Of a stretch of 64,000 nt of DNA, positions 28,201-40,643 are shown one piece after another. Every line of letters begins with the position of its first letter. Position 1 is the first letter of the stretch. A program made the position numbers and the translations under genes. This DNA comes from Caenorhabditis remanei (lineage: Eukaryota; Nematoda; Chromadorea; Rhabditida; Rhabditidae), in contig NC_071328.1 of the NCBI RefSeq assembly GCF_010183535.1, forward strand, positions 7,874,001-7,938,000, given 5' to 3'. A model generated the notes under the pieces. The model was given only the letters and a program-made list of their open reading frames with translations, was not told where the DNA came from and did not search any database.

Positions 28201-30331
28201 CATCGTATCAAATATAACTTCACTACAAGTTAATACGAATGTTCCAAAGAGTTGGTTCTTTGTGCTCCTCTGTTGCCACAAAATTTTAATGTAGGTAAAA
28301 CGGAAATCACAGGGAGTGGCCACCGTCTGTATCCGTAGGAGATTGAGTCGGAAATATTTCCAATATCCGTTTGAACACGAAGTGTCAAGGAAGTTGAGAG
28401 TGAAAACTAAAATGTAAAACCTCAGATTTGAAAAAAAGAAATATCATATTTCAGGATACGAAAAGTTTAGTTTTGGAACTAAATTTGTGATACTTCGATT
28501 TAAGTAGTCATTACAGACATATGTCTGTGTAGAATCTTGGTCTGGGGATTTAGCATACTGTAATTAGACGAGATATTCCAAAAACCACCCGGTTAGCAAA
28601 CTATGTCTTTTGATTTCTAGTTTTAATGTGATACCGTAGTTAAAGTCCTAGATCCAAAACTTACTATCTACTAGAGACCCAGGAACAAGACATAATGAAA
28701 CAGCTTTGTTTTCGGAGAAGATCTTTTCAGACCACCCAGTCTGGAATTCGTAACTAAACCAGTCGACATACGGTAGCTGCACTCTCTTTTGAGATTATTT
28801 CTTCAGAAGAGCTCATCAAGTGACACCATCACATTCATTAGTCTCTCGGAGGGACAAAAAACGGAGTGACGGGAGAAAATGAAGAAGAAGTGGTGGTAGA
28901 ATCTTCTTCTTCTTCTTCTTCTTCTTGGTTCTTCTTGAAGTGGGACACTCTCCAGGAGGCAGTCTCCGGGAAAAAAAGGACACACATACGGAGCCTAGGC
29001 GGGCGCCAGGCGCCCTTCGTTCAGAAAAAGGAATATGTGTGCATGAAGACGGCCGCCCATCTTCCTTCATGCCTCCATGAGTGCTCATTTTGCAACTGCC
29101 AAGGGCTCCAACAGATCCAGTGGTTCTGAGGACTCCGCGCGGCGACGGCGTCCTCTGGCGCCAGGGACTCCTCCCGTTTTTTGCTCTTTTCTGTGTTGGC
29201 TCTCCGTCTCTTTTTTCTTTTCCATTTTTTCCTAGAAGAGAAAAAGGGACAGGAAGTGCTAGTGGTGGTGGTTGTGGCTTCAGAGGCAAAATGAGAAGAG
29301 CAAAAAATGCGGAAAAAAGTTTGTGCTTCCCGGGACGACGAAATGTTTCAATTTGAAAGAAATAAATATGTGCGCAAAAGATCGAACGCCAAAAATGAGA
29401 AGTTTGCCGAATTACGAGGTCTAAGAGTAGATGTTCAATCTAGACTATTTCTATGATGGACCAGTCCAACTAAAGGGCAGGAAAAGACAGATATGCTTGG
29501 GCGGAAGGTTCGACCTATTTTCTCTAGATTACTGTAATTAAGTTCTTCTATGCTATATAGTTATTCAATGCTACGTAGTTTCATCAGTACGACTGTTCTG
29601 ATAGTAATCCAATATAGAAGCCCAAGAAAAAGTTTTCCTTGCAAAAAATATGGGCGGTCTTTTGGGAGGCTTATCTCGTCATGGAGGCCGTGTCTTCTTC
29701 AGAAAAAAAAGATGTGAAAAAGTCCATTCCTATTTCAAAAAAGAGCACAAAATTCTCTCTTCTTGCAAAAAAGGAAGGAAAAACGAATAGGAGAGGACAA
29801 AAAAATGAGAAAAAGGGAGAACTCGTTCCATTTTTTCTTTGCCCCTTTTTTCACACACAATGTTTCTTATTGAGAAAAAGAAAACGGGAGAAAACAGGAA
29901 CGAAGAAAAAGTTTTCTTTTCGGGAGTCCAAAGAAAGAGAAAAGTTCTGAATTTTGTGAATGGGGAGCATTGAGAGAGAATCACTAATAAGGCCAAAGAT
30001 AGAACTCCAAGTCAGAAAATGGAAATTGTTGAAGAGACCTGATCTAGTCGAAATTCTGTGTACTCCGATGAGTTCTCTTTTCGTATTACATAATTTTGTT
30101 ACATATTCATTGTACAGTAATACCCACCTACAGTAACCTTATCAGAGCTATAAAATTTTACGAATAGCTTTCAGTAAAAACAACTCAAGTGACTCTATGA
30201 GCGCCAGTTCTTCTATCCGAAGGACTCAAACTCACAAATTGCTGATACTGCTGATTCATCATCAATTCTTCGAACCAGGATATTTCATTGAAATTCGGTA
30301 ATATGCTTCTCTGATCCTCATAGGTGAACAT
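22209..30331 (-). CDS. C2H2 zinc-finger protein with long 5' introns
   Basis: Predicted 478-residue nuclear DNA-binding protein. Coding exons: 30236-30331, 24984-25257, 23773-23813, 23444-23588, 23209-23375, 22915-23110, 22581-22814, 22209-22492; all phases join. After a His/Pro/Ser/Gly-rich N-terminal half come a degenerate finger (CQFCPKK...HMVEC, last ligand Cys) and three regular C2H2 fingers (HECDRCFKRF, YVCQYCAKSF and FLCAFCGRAF types) joined by HTGIKPF-like linkers. Ser-rich, Gly-rich and poly-Gln (CAA/CAG) stretches follow, then a Gln/His-rich tail. The start at 30331 follows TTTTCAG by two bases. A noncoding upstream exon probably ends at 30389, with a GTAAGT donor. The ~5 kb intron 25258-30235 holds GC-rich blocks and a transposon-like insert. 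I do not recognise the orthologue. The 24984 and 23773 junctions are the least certain. Confidence 0.75.
25569..25605 (-). CDS. Candidate alternative first exon of the zinc-finger gene
   Basis: ATG at 25605 opens a 37-base exon encoding MDGSDGISYQAL plus one base, ending at a GTCAGT donor. Its phase does not fit the next exon (24984-25257, phase 0), but it fits the exon at 23773-23813 exactly, which needs one incoming base. This predicts a shorter isoform from an internal promoter that skips the Ser-rich exon and keeps all zinc fingers. RNA evidence is needed; the exon could be a coincidence. Confidence 0.4.
26899..27297. mobile_element. hAT-like foldback element built from GGGCC pentamers
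   Basis: The 399-base insert begins CAGACTTGCAA and ends TTGCAAGTCTG. It is flanked by the exact 8-base repeat GAGATATA (26891-26898 and 27298-27305). Inside the terminal repeats are long runs of GGGCC/GGCCC pentamers in both orientations around an AT-rich core of about 200 bases. Eight-base target duplications and a CAG start fit hAT-superfamily nonautonomous elements. There is no transposase. It sits in the long 5' intron of the zinc-finger gene. Confidence 0.82.
27306..30235. other. Remainder of the long intron, with GC-rich blocks
   Basis: Mostly AT-rich intron of the zinc-finger gene. It includes a (TTC)n run at 28902-28926 and an unusual GC-rich block at about 28980-29170 with the perfect palindrome GGGCGCC-A-GGCGCCC (29001-29015). 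No coding exon is convincing here. Confidence 0.45.
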
Positions 30332-30786
30332 TTCTGAAAATAGAAAGAATTAGAAGTCTGACAAACAGACTCACAGACTCGAACTTACCCCAGATGCAGA
30401 ATATTTCAAGATTTGTGAATTAAAAAAATGTCTCAAACAAGTCGGTGTTAGTTGTGCATTTTCGTTGGTTTCTGCAGAAAAAATTGGGGGAGTTCAATAT
30501 TCGAAAAATAAAATCAGATAAGAAGAATAGATAAGAATATCAGGAATATTTGAATCCTGTTGGTGAGAAATGAAGAATTGAAAATATTGGAAAAATAAAT
30601 AAGGCATTTTCAACAGAATGCACTTAAACACAAAGGAAAGAATAACAAAAGTAGGTGTGAAAATGAGAGCATCAACAAAACTGTGTAAAGAAAATTGGAA
30701 CATGAAACAGAAAATATAAATCTATGAAAGTAGACAGAAAACTATGAAAAAATAACAGAACAAGACTAGAAATCTATTAGAATCCG

Positions 30787-33420
30787 TCAATTTCCAACAG
30801 CCGAAACATCAAAAATGTGTTCAGCGAGCTCTTGTTTCTCTTTGTGACGACGCTCATACGCCTTCCGTTTTGATGGCTTCACGCGATCGAATTTGCGTTC
30901 CTGCAAAAGAATTCATATACTTTTTTGAGATTTCTAAAAAATGTTGGTTTCAAGACTCGATTGTCTGTGATTCTAAACAATATCTGAACTATTTCATTGA
31001 CTTACCTTATGCTCATTGACGGTCTCTTTGACTCGTAGTGCTTTGAAGACAACCCATTCTTCCATTGTGACACGAGCTACCTGAAAAATTTGTTCTAAGT
31101 GTCAATACAATAAAATGCCCTCTGATTTCTGTTCATACAAATGTTCTACTCACATTTGTTGCAAAATCCTCTTCATTACTATCCAAAATTCTTTGCAATT
31201 TCGGATTTTCCAATCGAATTTGTGGCCTTTTTGGATCGGGAGTTGCGAATTTTCCAGTTGCCAAAAGGAACTTGTGGCGATCTACTAAATCGTCCAACGA
31301 CAAATCATCAATCCATCCGACGCATTCTGCAACGTCTTCTGATTCGACACCCATCTGAAAAATACAATCTAAAAACTACAGTAGTCTAGAATTACGATTA
31401 CTGTAGTTCAAACTACTGCGTTCAACGATCTGATTTTCGAATTCTTGATACTCACCTGATAAAATATGTATTCGTATTTGTCCTCGATCTCTTCGATTGG
31501 TTTCAGCAGAATTTGTGGACAACGCGAGATGAGGTGACCGGCCTAGAAGAAATCGAAATAAACATGACTAGAATATGGGCGGCGCCAGCTCTTCCAGGAT
31601 ATTGTAATTCTACTACACGCTCAGAAAGTCGCATCAAATGTGCTCATAAAAATATAATTCGGGATGTAATTAATATCTTTTTGTAGAAAAAAAGGTGTGA
31701 CAGGAGAGATCAAGATTAGGAAACCTTTACGAAATGTATATACATATCCAATCCATTAGGATTAACCTTTTGCCGAGAAGGTCTTTAATCTTTTTTGAGA
31801 AAACGTGTTAGCTATTCCAGTTCTATGAAAAGTATGGTCAACGATTCCTTCGCAAACCAAATCTGAACTGAGGGAACCTCTGAAAATCTGGAAAAGCCTA
31901 CCTGTTTTCGCGAAAAGAATCCTCCAATTTCATGAGCCAACCGTTGCATTTCTTGAGGATCTCTGGCGAACAACAATGGAGGACATCTTTTGATTGCCGA
32001 TGCAATCGAACGAGGTGTTGAGATTCCACATGCTGACAATGCTTCAATGTTTTTGGTGATGTTCGTGGCACCATGTCGGAGAAGGTCGACGGGGAAACTG
32101 CAAGATATATTTTTGTTTCAATGTGGGTGACCTAAAAGTATGGGGCTGGCAAAAATACGTGATTTTCTGCTAGTAAAAAGTGTAAATTTAAAGGGTGACA
32201 GGATTTTTGAACAATTAATATCAACATCAAATGTAAAATATCCCTTCCTAGCGGAACATCAACATTGCGAGAAAATGATGAAGTGGGTGTATCAAGCAGA
32301 AGAAAGTGGAACTTCTCTCTTTATATTTTCTCTCATTTTGCCGTTTTAATGAAAAGAATGTCTTCGTTGAGGTGTTAGAAGATAGGTGTGAAATAGTGAA
32401 AACCATGGTTGACGTGCACGAGAATTGACAAATAAATATTACTGTTAAGATGATGTTTGAAAACCAAAACGAAGGTCATTTTTTGGTTGAATGGACTGTT
32501 TTATCGGGTAAAAAATTGGAGAGGAAGAAGATAGACTTGAGTAAAAACTATGAAAATTGTGACTAATTTTGTCTAGTAAGCGGGAAGGGAATGAACACCT
32601 AGAATTATATTCGAAATTTGGAAATCATTGTTTTTGCACACTTTCAAACTTCAGAATGTTTCTTTTTAAAAATCATCAGCCATGAATTATGACTCAATAG
32701 ACCTAATTTTCAAGCAGTACAGCCTAGGCACCTACTTATTGAATTTACTGCTCGTAACATACTTTTAGCAATATACTTCTGAATCATTAACTCCAAAACT
32801 TACAGTGCCAAAAGTCGAATGGCATCTTCGAAAGTGACATATCCGACGTTGACGAGCGTCTCAATGACCTGCAAGTTATCAAATATCAAATGAATCAAAA
32901 AACGAGATGAATCATATCTCTATCTTCTTCTTCACCATCCCCAGCCACTTTTTTCTTAGCGAAAAGCTACGGTATTCGACGAGAGAGTACTCACTTCTAA
33001 AGAGACGGCAGGTTGTGAGACAACAGTACGGAACAATGAAGCATTTTTCGTGTTAGCATCCAGAAGGAATTCAGATTTTACGCCTGCAAACAAACACATT
33101 CATCTATCTGTCTGTGTTTCTGAACTCAGAATGTCCCTACCATATTCCACAAGTTTTTCGAAAACTTTAGCTGACTCCTGTCTCGCAAACGAATCTCGAC
33201 CAGGAATGACGAATTGCGTGCCGTTTTTCTGAAACGAATTCTAATGATTCGAAACTTTCACATTTCTTTTTTATACTTTCAGATCTTCAACAATTTGTTC
33301 CATTATTCGATTCGCCTCGGTTGAATTCACAGACAATCCTTCGCTATTTGTGGAACATTGTCGCGTAAACGAAATGATTTTGAAGTTTCGTCGAAATATT
33401 GTTGGAACAATTCGGTACAT
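30787..33420 (-). CDS. Mitochondrial mTERF-domain protein (MTERF4-like)
   Basis: 352 residues in nine exons: 33277-33420, 33141-33228, 32995-33083, 32804-32868, 31902-32097, 31456-31542, 31154-31354, 31006-31080, 30787-30900. The N-terminus (MYRIVPTIFRRNFKIISFT) is basic, hydroxylated and free of acidic residues, as in a mitochondrial presequence. mTERF-type helical repeats follow, with proline-centred motifs such as IKRCPPLLF and ISRCPQILL (about residues 150-200). A charged, Lys/Glu-rich C-terminal tail comes last. mTERF proteins bind mitochondrial nucleic acids; MTERF4 works with NSUN4 in mitoribosome large-subunit assembly. The gene lies 788 bases downstream of unc-101 on the same strand. 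An operon is possible but the spacing is long. Which mTERF subfamily it belongs to is inferred from overall resemblance only. Confidence 0.82.
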
Positions 33421-34207
33421 TTTTAGAGCTAAATAATTTTTTTTGAACTATCATATCGAAAAATTCGACTTGTTTCTGTGTAAACAGGCATATTCATGGT
33501 AGATATTACCTGAAAAGTGAAACTATGTAGAGTAAAGGATTTGTTGAATAATAATTATTTTATTTTCAAGGATGGGAAACAGTTGAGGATCATTTTAAGA
33601 AATTTTGAGACGACAACAGAACATTATGAAAAGTGAGAACACGTTACATCAATTGAAAATTATGCAATGACTTGAGAAGTTTTTCAGGGAAACGAAGAAA
33701 ATATCGGGAAACTGGAATTTTTCACAACTCTGAATTAAGCTTTAAAAAAGAAAAATCAATGAAGAAAGGGGGAAAATAGAAATAAAAAGCCACAAAAATC
33801 AGCGAAAATCAAGAAAAAAATTTTCGGGGTCAATGAGAAGTAGAAGAAAGCACAACATGTGTTGCTCCGAAGACAAGAACATTAAAATAGAGAAGCACGG
33901 GTTAAGGAGCAGATTATAGTTTGATCTTGGATTCTCAGAAAACGAATCTGAAGATTCTAAAGAGAGAAAAGTTAGATGATTGGGAAGAATGAGTCAGAAG
34001 TAAGGAAGAAATAATTTTCGGGATACAAAAATTATTAATGAGATGAAATTTGCCAATTTCGATATCATTCCCACATACTGACTATTTTTGAACATGATTC
34101 CGGTTTTTGATTAAACATTAGACGGGGATGAAATAAATAGATAAATAAAGAACATGCGATTTGATTGAGAAAAAACATTATAAACATTTTTCAATTCTTC
34201 TTCCAGA

Positions 34208-36360
34208 TTACTTCATTCTCATCTCGTATTCTCCGTTCTGAGTGATATATCGAACCCATGGGAGTGCTTGATAACCACTTTTCTCGATAATTTTGAGGTA
34301 GCGGACCTGGAAAACCGAAGCTTGTGTTTATGTCTGACGTCCAGACGTTTTTTTACCTGAATTCCAGAAGTGGTAAAATACGGAATTTCGAATTTCACTT
34401 TGATGGGTGGTCGTCCTTCAGATTCTTCACTCATTACAGACGGCAGAGATAGATGCGCAGTGAGAAGATATTCTTTTCCACCTGAAAATTAAAGTGATAC
34501 TTAATTTGAGAAACATATATTCCAAGTGTGTCATTTGTATTGAGATTCTGTCTATCCTTACCAGGGAAACTTTTAATCGTCCACACGAATGCGCTTTGTT
34601 CTGGTGTATATTTCACGGATCCGATGCTCGTCTTGAATTTTGGAGAGTCGGCATCTGATGGAACCGGAATGATAATCTCTACATTATTAGCTGTCGAGCG
34701 ACGTTTGAATTGAGACTTGGCCTGTAAGTGAATGAATTATGGAAAATAATTGAGACGTTCGATATGATACTATCCTATTACATACCTTGATAATGAATGA
34801 AACTCTCGAATGACTATGCCGTTCAATACTTGTCTCAATCCAGATCAATGGCTTCACAACGGTCGTTAATCTACAAATTTTGTTGTAGAAAGGAAGAAAT
34901 GGCATTGCTAAACGCTTGAAAAACTATCACCTACCTATAACTCATTAATTCGAAAGCTCCATCCGGCGGAATGAAAGAGATCGTCCTATCGGTATCGAAT
35001 CGAGACAAACGAACACATTGATGGAACTTGACGTCTTCCAACTCCACAGACTTGCTTTTCCCTCCTGAAAAATTGTATTTCACATTTAATTTTTTTTTAA
35101 CCCCGTTAGCTTCATGCAACAAAAAGGACAAATACTCACTTCCACTTCCTTCGAACAGAACTTTATCATTCAATCCAAGCCGTAGCTCCGGCATTCCAGT
35201 CAAATAAACTCTCATTTTAACACTTCCAACAATTTCAGATTGAAGCACTGTTCCGTTGGCTGATGCCAACATGTTGACACTTTCAATGACATCCAAAAAT
35301 ACTTCGTTTTTCCGATATTTTATTCCTTCAGATCTCCATGAAACTGCATTTGTCACAGCCATAGGTGGACGTGGAGCAGACACGAGTTTTTGACCTTCTT
35401 GAGTAATATATCTGAAAATCAGCAAAAATGGAAATTTAAAAAAAAACAATTTTCAGGACTTGAAACGTTTCAGTCTTTCTAGATATTTTCCTTCACTTAC
35501 TCTTGCAATATACGGCTTTCAGTAGTCTGGGGAAATCCGAAATCCATCATTTCATCAAGTAGCTCGTAAATTACAACAAAGTTATCCCGAATTGATTCCT
35601 CTTCGACATCTTTGAAATATTCGGCGAAAACTTCGACACATTTGTATAGAAATGAAAGAATCATCGTTACGTTGACATTCGAACGGCATGCTGATACCAC
35701 TGAAAGGAGATTGATTTGAGCGGCTATAAACACATGTTGCGAGAGAAACAGTAAGTTTATGGATGGAATCAGAGATTGAGAAATTTGGAAGTATATTTCA
35801 TGTGAAATTTGGCGTTTCCCTTGAAAAATTGTCTCTCACCGAATGGATGATGAAATTCGAAATCTTGGGCCAACATCCCACAACATAATTCCCGAAATTT
35901 CAATTAAAAAAATATTTTTAGAATTCTTTGGAATGTTTTAATATAAAATCAGCGACATTTTATATATATATCGAAAATATTTGTGCAATTAATTAGGAAA
36001 CAAATTACTTCTGGCCTAAACCAATGGCGTCTCTTCAATCCCCACTTTAATATTCTGATCACTCGTTCAAACTCAATTTTTTTTTCTGTTACGAAATAAA
36101 ACTAACAATATATATTGGTATGCTTGATGAATACGAAATTCGTGTCCTGATAAGTCAACACTGGTGCCGCCGACCCTTCTTCCTCCTTCTCCATAAGAAG
36201 AGTGATGAATTTATCGATCGCCGTCATGTCTACGTCACCTCGATAGTTTCGGGAAATTATTGTCTGTAATGTTTTTAAATTTCATTACTGAAATACCTTT
36301 ATTCGGTTTAAAACCTACTTTTCCCTTCAGATCCAGTATAAACATAGCAGAAGTCGCCAT
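34208..36360 (-). CDS. unc-101: AP-1 clathrin adaptor mu subunit UNC-101
   Basis: 422 residues in nine exons: 36319-36360, 36107-36263, 35501-35699, 35140-35411, 34935-35064, 34786-34870, 34562-34721, 34357-34481, 34208-34306. The protein is the medium chain of the AP-1 complex, which selects YxxPhi cargo at the trans-Golgi and endosomes. It has an N-terminal longin-like domain (about 1-140, starting MATSAMFILDLKGK) and a C-terminal mu-homology domain (about 165-420, ending TQNGEYEMRMK). C. elegans has two AP-1 mu genes, unc-101 and apm-1. The length and the sequence, as I recall it, fit UNC-101, which acts in vulval induction, ciliary sorting and neuronal trafficking. All splice sites are canonical and the sequence is very strongly conserved. 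Confidence 0.93.
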
Positions 36361-37037
36361 TTTATCGATTTTCTTCTAGATTTTCAGCTAGAATCCACGT
36401 GTCATCGGTTTCAAGTGAGATGTCTTCAAAATCGGAACGAAAATTGAAGAAAAAGCGGAAGAAATTCGATAAATGAGTGCACGCAGATGGATATCGTGGC
36501 TACTGGCGGACACACTCTCTCACTGCCTGCTCCTCTTCGTTTTATATTATCTCTCGCTTTTAAGGAGAGGAGGACGAGAAAACCTTGGAGACGAGGATGA
36601 AGGTAAAGATTAATTCAGAAAAAAGACTTGAAGGAAAAATCAGTTAAGAAGGTATTCTCCACTCTAACAAATATACATCTGACAAACTCGAGCGAGAGGT
36701 CCCACGGGTGAAATGTATGTATGTTCCTTTAAATCTACAGTAGTCGTTTTTAAAATTAGCGAAATAATTGCAGAGTTAAGTATGTAGCGGAACGATAAAA
36801 AACCTCAAAAGCAAAATTAGTTCGAAATTATAAAAACTTCATTATAATTCAAATAACAAATTACCAGCAAACCCAAAAACGGAACAAATAAATGAAAATA
36901 AATTTGTAAAAGTTACATAGAAATCGTGGTGAAACCTAAATTTAATAAACAGGCGTGCTCCTTTCATAGTACCGTAACTTACTAATTTTAATTTTAATTC
37001 TGGAAAAGAAAAAACAAAAAGAAAAATAATAAACTGA

Positions 37038-37983
37038 CTAGGGAATGTTGTAGGTGGGGTATGGAGTTATGGCAAGTGACCTACATCATTGGAAAGCTGA
37101 GAACACGTCATTTATTTATCTGTTTTCCGTTTTTGCTGAGGACCCTCCCAGTTCGAGAAATTTAGGTCTGAAAATGTAAGAATATTTTCCCCGTGAACTC
37201 GCGGTCACAGTTGATTTTTTGAGATTTTCGGCAGATTCAGTTCACGTGAAGTTTCAAAATATAATAAAATTGAAAACCTTAAAAAATCAGCGGTCGAATG
37301 GTTCAGTGGTAGAGTTCGGGAATAGTAGTCAGACGGTCTGGGGCTCGATATCCTCTACTCGAATTATTTTTTTATTTTTTGTAAAGCTCATAACTGGCTC
37401 CAAGAGCAATCTTGGTCACTTTTCCATGTTTTCGGGGTTCTCTGATCTTTAGAGCATCTTGTTCAGGCCTTTTTCAAAAAAAATTTTTTTTTGAGTTTTT
37501 CAAGACTTTATATGATCATCTATAGGCAAAAATTTTTAGAATTTTTTTCTGGTCAAAAATGTGAAAGTTGCCTATGTGAGGCTGTTGCTGTGTGTGGAAA
37601 AGTGACCAAGATTGCTCTTGGAGCCAGTTATGAGCTTTACAAAAAATAAAAAAATAATTCGAGTAGAGGATATCGAGCCCCAGACCGTCTGACTACTATT
37701 CCCGAACTCTACCACTGAACCATTCGACCGCTGATTTTTTAAGGTTTTCAATTTTATTATATTTTGAAACTTCACGTGAACTGAATCTGCCGAAAATCTC
37801 AAAAAATCAACTGTGACCGCGAGTTCACGGGGAAAATATTCTTACATTTTCAGACCTAAATTTCTCGAACTGGGAGGGTCCTCAGCAAAAACGGAAAACA
37901 GATAAATAAATGACGTGTTCTCAGCTTTCCAATGATATAGGTCACATGCCATAACTCCATACCCCACCTACAACATTCCCTAG
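37038..37983. mobile_element. 946-base foldback element, copy 1, with tRNA-Gly-like boxes
   Basis: Inverted arms of 389 bases (37038-37426 and 37595-37983) flank a 168-base loop. The ends are CTAGGGAATG and CATTCCCTAG, with a 3-base duplication TGA on both sides (37035-37037 and 37984-37986). A TNA duplication fits PIF/Harbinger-type elements. Each arm contains TGGTTCAGTGGTAGAG (37299-37314 in the left arm), identical to the D-arm/A-box region of tRNA-Gly as I recall it, followed about 40 bases on by GGGCTCGATATCC, a degenerate B box. The short open frames in both arms are mirror images and not credible genes. A copy identical by eye lies at 40644-41589. Confidence 0.9.
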
Positions 37984-38170
37984 TGAGTATTATTATAAGC
38001 TGGGAGTTTTTTGTTATTCCGGTAACCGGTAAATGTTTGTGAAATAAAAGGAAACGATAAAAACTGAAAAAAAAACATCGAATTCAGCTAAACTATTAAT
38101 TTCACGAGATCTTAAAAACAGTGACGCTATTTAGAAATGATATGAACACTAAACAAGTTTAAAAAAAAAA

Positions 38171-39666
38171 CTACATACCGGGAGGAATGACCTCATTCCG
38201 ATCATAACTAAAACCATCATAATCCGGCCAGACTACCATCTCGAACGCCATTAGTTTTCTGGAACCCGGTGGATTCTGTGGTGGAAATATTATTGTAGCT
38301 GCACGAGTTGCTGTCTGGTTTTCAATAATAACTCCAACTGGAATCGGGATGAGTTTATTGTTGCTTCTGAAAAAGAATAAAGTAAAACTAATTGATAAGA
38401 ATCTCTGTATAGAGAAGTCCAATTTTTAAAGATTCTTTACCTGCCGGCCTCATCTCTATTCATAAATACAAAAAAAAAACTCACGACATATAAACTCCAT
38501 TGCGAATATATCCTCTTCTGATACCATTACCGAACAATATAATCAAAACCATAATATTTTTAGTTTTGACTGTCAGATGTTTCAATCTCGGAAAATATCC
38601 ATCCAACCAAAGCGAAACGAAACCTTTCAACTCTTCATTACGAATCGGCGAATCCACAATATTTATTGTAGCACAATGCGAGAAGAACAATTGTTCCCAA
38701 GTGAACCAATGCGCGTGACTAATCAGTATACTTTCAGTTCGAAACGGGAAATAGTAGAGTCTCCGATCGGAACGAGGCCCCAGATGAGTATATTTACGGA
38801 ATGCGTTCACATTGTACATAACGAACTTGATATCTTTGTCGTCGATCAGTCCTTCTTTCTCATCAATGATCAAATTATTATACGAATTTTGTCGATAATT
38901 CACGAAATTCACAATAGATTTCAATTCTTCAGAGTATTCCGATTGGGTCCCAAAAATCAAATGAAAGGTATCGAAACGAATGTGATATGTTCTAATCATC
39001 CACGCCACTAAAGTCTTCAATCCGGATATTCGATCATTCCAAAAAGTATACAAATTCTTTTTGCTTATCAGAATTCCCGGAACCCTTCGATCTTCGACTT
39101 CTACAGTAGTTCGCACTCCATTGTAGTTATCCATTTCACCAATGAATTCCACATAAATGTTCCATTTCAGAGTATTTTCGTCCTTCAGAACAATTTCAAT
39201 TCCTATATCAGTAGAGAATTTCAAGCCGAAAGATATTATATTCATACGGTGAAATTTGTTGAACTCATTGAGCAACTGTAGTTGAAGTAGCTCGAATCTG
39301 AAGAAGAATTTGATTAGGTTATGATGGGGCTAATGGGGTTAATTATTGGACTCATTTTGAAGAAAATGTTTAAAGCATCACGTCACTGATGTAAAACCAA
39401 CTCACACTTCGTCTGCACTCATTTGCTCTTTCTGAGAAATCTTCAAACTGGAGAACGATTTTATTTGATTCATGCTTTTAGCTTCATTTTGAATCAACTT
39501 ATCACAACTCGATAGTTTGAGTCTGAAATCAAAAATGAATCACTTTTTTTTGAAAATCATATTATGATCCTGGTCGGATAACTCACAAATCGGACACATC
39601 CAAAAATTCGAGAACACCTCGAACATTGACAACTGGTAACTCAAGAAATGGGAATGGATCTGACAT
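38171..39666 (-). CDS. Nematode F-box protein with F-box-associated domain
   Basis: 401 residues in four exons: 39587-39666, 39406-39522, 38485-39297, 38171-38366. The first 35 residues are an F-box-like motif (FPFLELPVVNVRGVL, then EFLDVSDL) that would bind a Skp1-related protein. The rest resembles the FBA_2 F-box-associated domain of the large, fast-evolving Caenorhabditis F-box families, with the typical LYTFWNDRISGLKTLV segment and a late VDSPIRNEELKGFVSLW segment. The likely role is substrate choice in an SCF ubiquitin ligase; the substrate is unknown. The gene sits between two identical foldback elements and next to a broken paralogue, which marks it as accessory material beside conserved unc-101. 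The last exon is the least certain. Confidence 0.8.
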
Positions 39667-40022
39667 TGATATAATCAATATTCCATTTGAATAACGGAAC
39701 GGAGAAAAATAGGAAATAGAGAAAAAGAGAGAAAGGGAGAAGAGGGAGAAGGCGAGATTTTCGATCTGATTCGTGTTGCAAGCATTCATTTATTGTGTTC
39801 TCTGCACTCTCTCATATTCACCTATAACTAATGAAATTGATGAATTGTTGTAAAGGAGAAGAAGAAGAAGAGGAAGAAGAAGTAGAAATAATAGAATGGT
39901 TGTATGCTTTCAATCCGAACTACTCAGATTTTGGATTTTTCATGCAAGATACAGTTGAAAAATGGAAGAATCGGAAAATGAATGATCTTATACCATCAGT
40001 AAGGATGCCATCGTCGTTCAAC

Positions 40023-40415
40023 TTATTTTTTATCATTCCAGAATGTATGCAGTTCATGCTTATTCTCAATCACCGCTGGGACGGAGAGTCCTTTTTCAAG
40101 AATTTCAGTTCCGTTGAGATTCCATTTTTGGTTTCTTAGCGTGCATAGTTCGAACATTTCAATATCCAGGTTGACCTTGAATTCCGACGATTTAACGGCA
40201 CGTTCTAGGTGAGTTCGAACCTGAAAATTTAGATATTAGGGACAGATAGGTTATTATATTCTTTGACTACAGTTTTGATATAAACATTTCAAAGGAATAT
40301 CATAAAAGAGCTAGTTTCTTACTACATATGTCATGAACTTTGAAAATCTTATAAACTCATTGTCACTAACTGTTCCACAGCATTCATCTTTCCTTTTTGA
40401 CAACTCAACTCTACA
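40023..40415 (-). pseudogene. Broken F-box paralogue
   Basis: On the minus strand, a piece from about 40220 to 40023 follows a good acceptor (TTTTCAG). It reads ...LSVPAVIENKHELHTFWNDKK then stop, aligning with VPGILISKKNLYTFWND in the intact neighbour. Upstream, about 40415-40350 resembles that gene's second exon (ELSCQKGKMNAVEQ) but hits a stop. Downstream of the stop, all frames decay. It looks like a truncated tandem duplicate. Confidence 0.5.
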
Positions 40416-40643
40416 AAAGATATTGAAATTCTAGTAGCCTTTCTTCCAGCACAAGCGGATTCTGAAAAAAAAAACCATTGCAAAGAAGGGAATAGAAGGA
40501 ATCGGCAGAAGAAGTAGAAGCCGTGAATGGGGATGTGGGTGAATGAAGAGAAGACGAAGTGTGCCCACGAATGAAGACAGAATTGATTCCGTGCTGCAAG
40601 ACGAGGACAATCTCATCATGTTTTTTCATATTTCTGTCTCTTA

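Noticed and set aside
28816..29289. 157-residue minus-strand frame
   Set aside because: Composition follows GC-rich and (TTC)n sequence; no homology or splice context.
37219..37802. Matching 76-77-residue frames on opposite strands, repeated at 40825-41408
   Set aside because: They are the two arms of the palindrome read in opposite directions, not genes.
39831..40139. 102-residue plus-strand frame beginning with an acidic run
   Set aside because: It is antisense to the broken F-box paralogue and a GAA-repeat; no splice support.
40205..40216. GAGTTCGAACCT resembling a tRNA B box
   Set aside because: No A box or cloverleaf nearby; it is coding sequence of the broken F-box paralogue.
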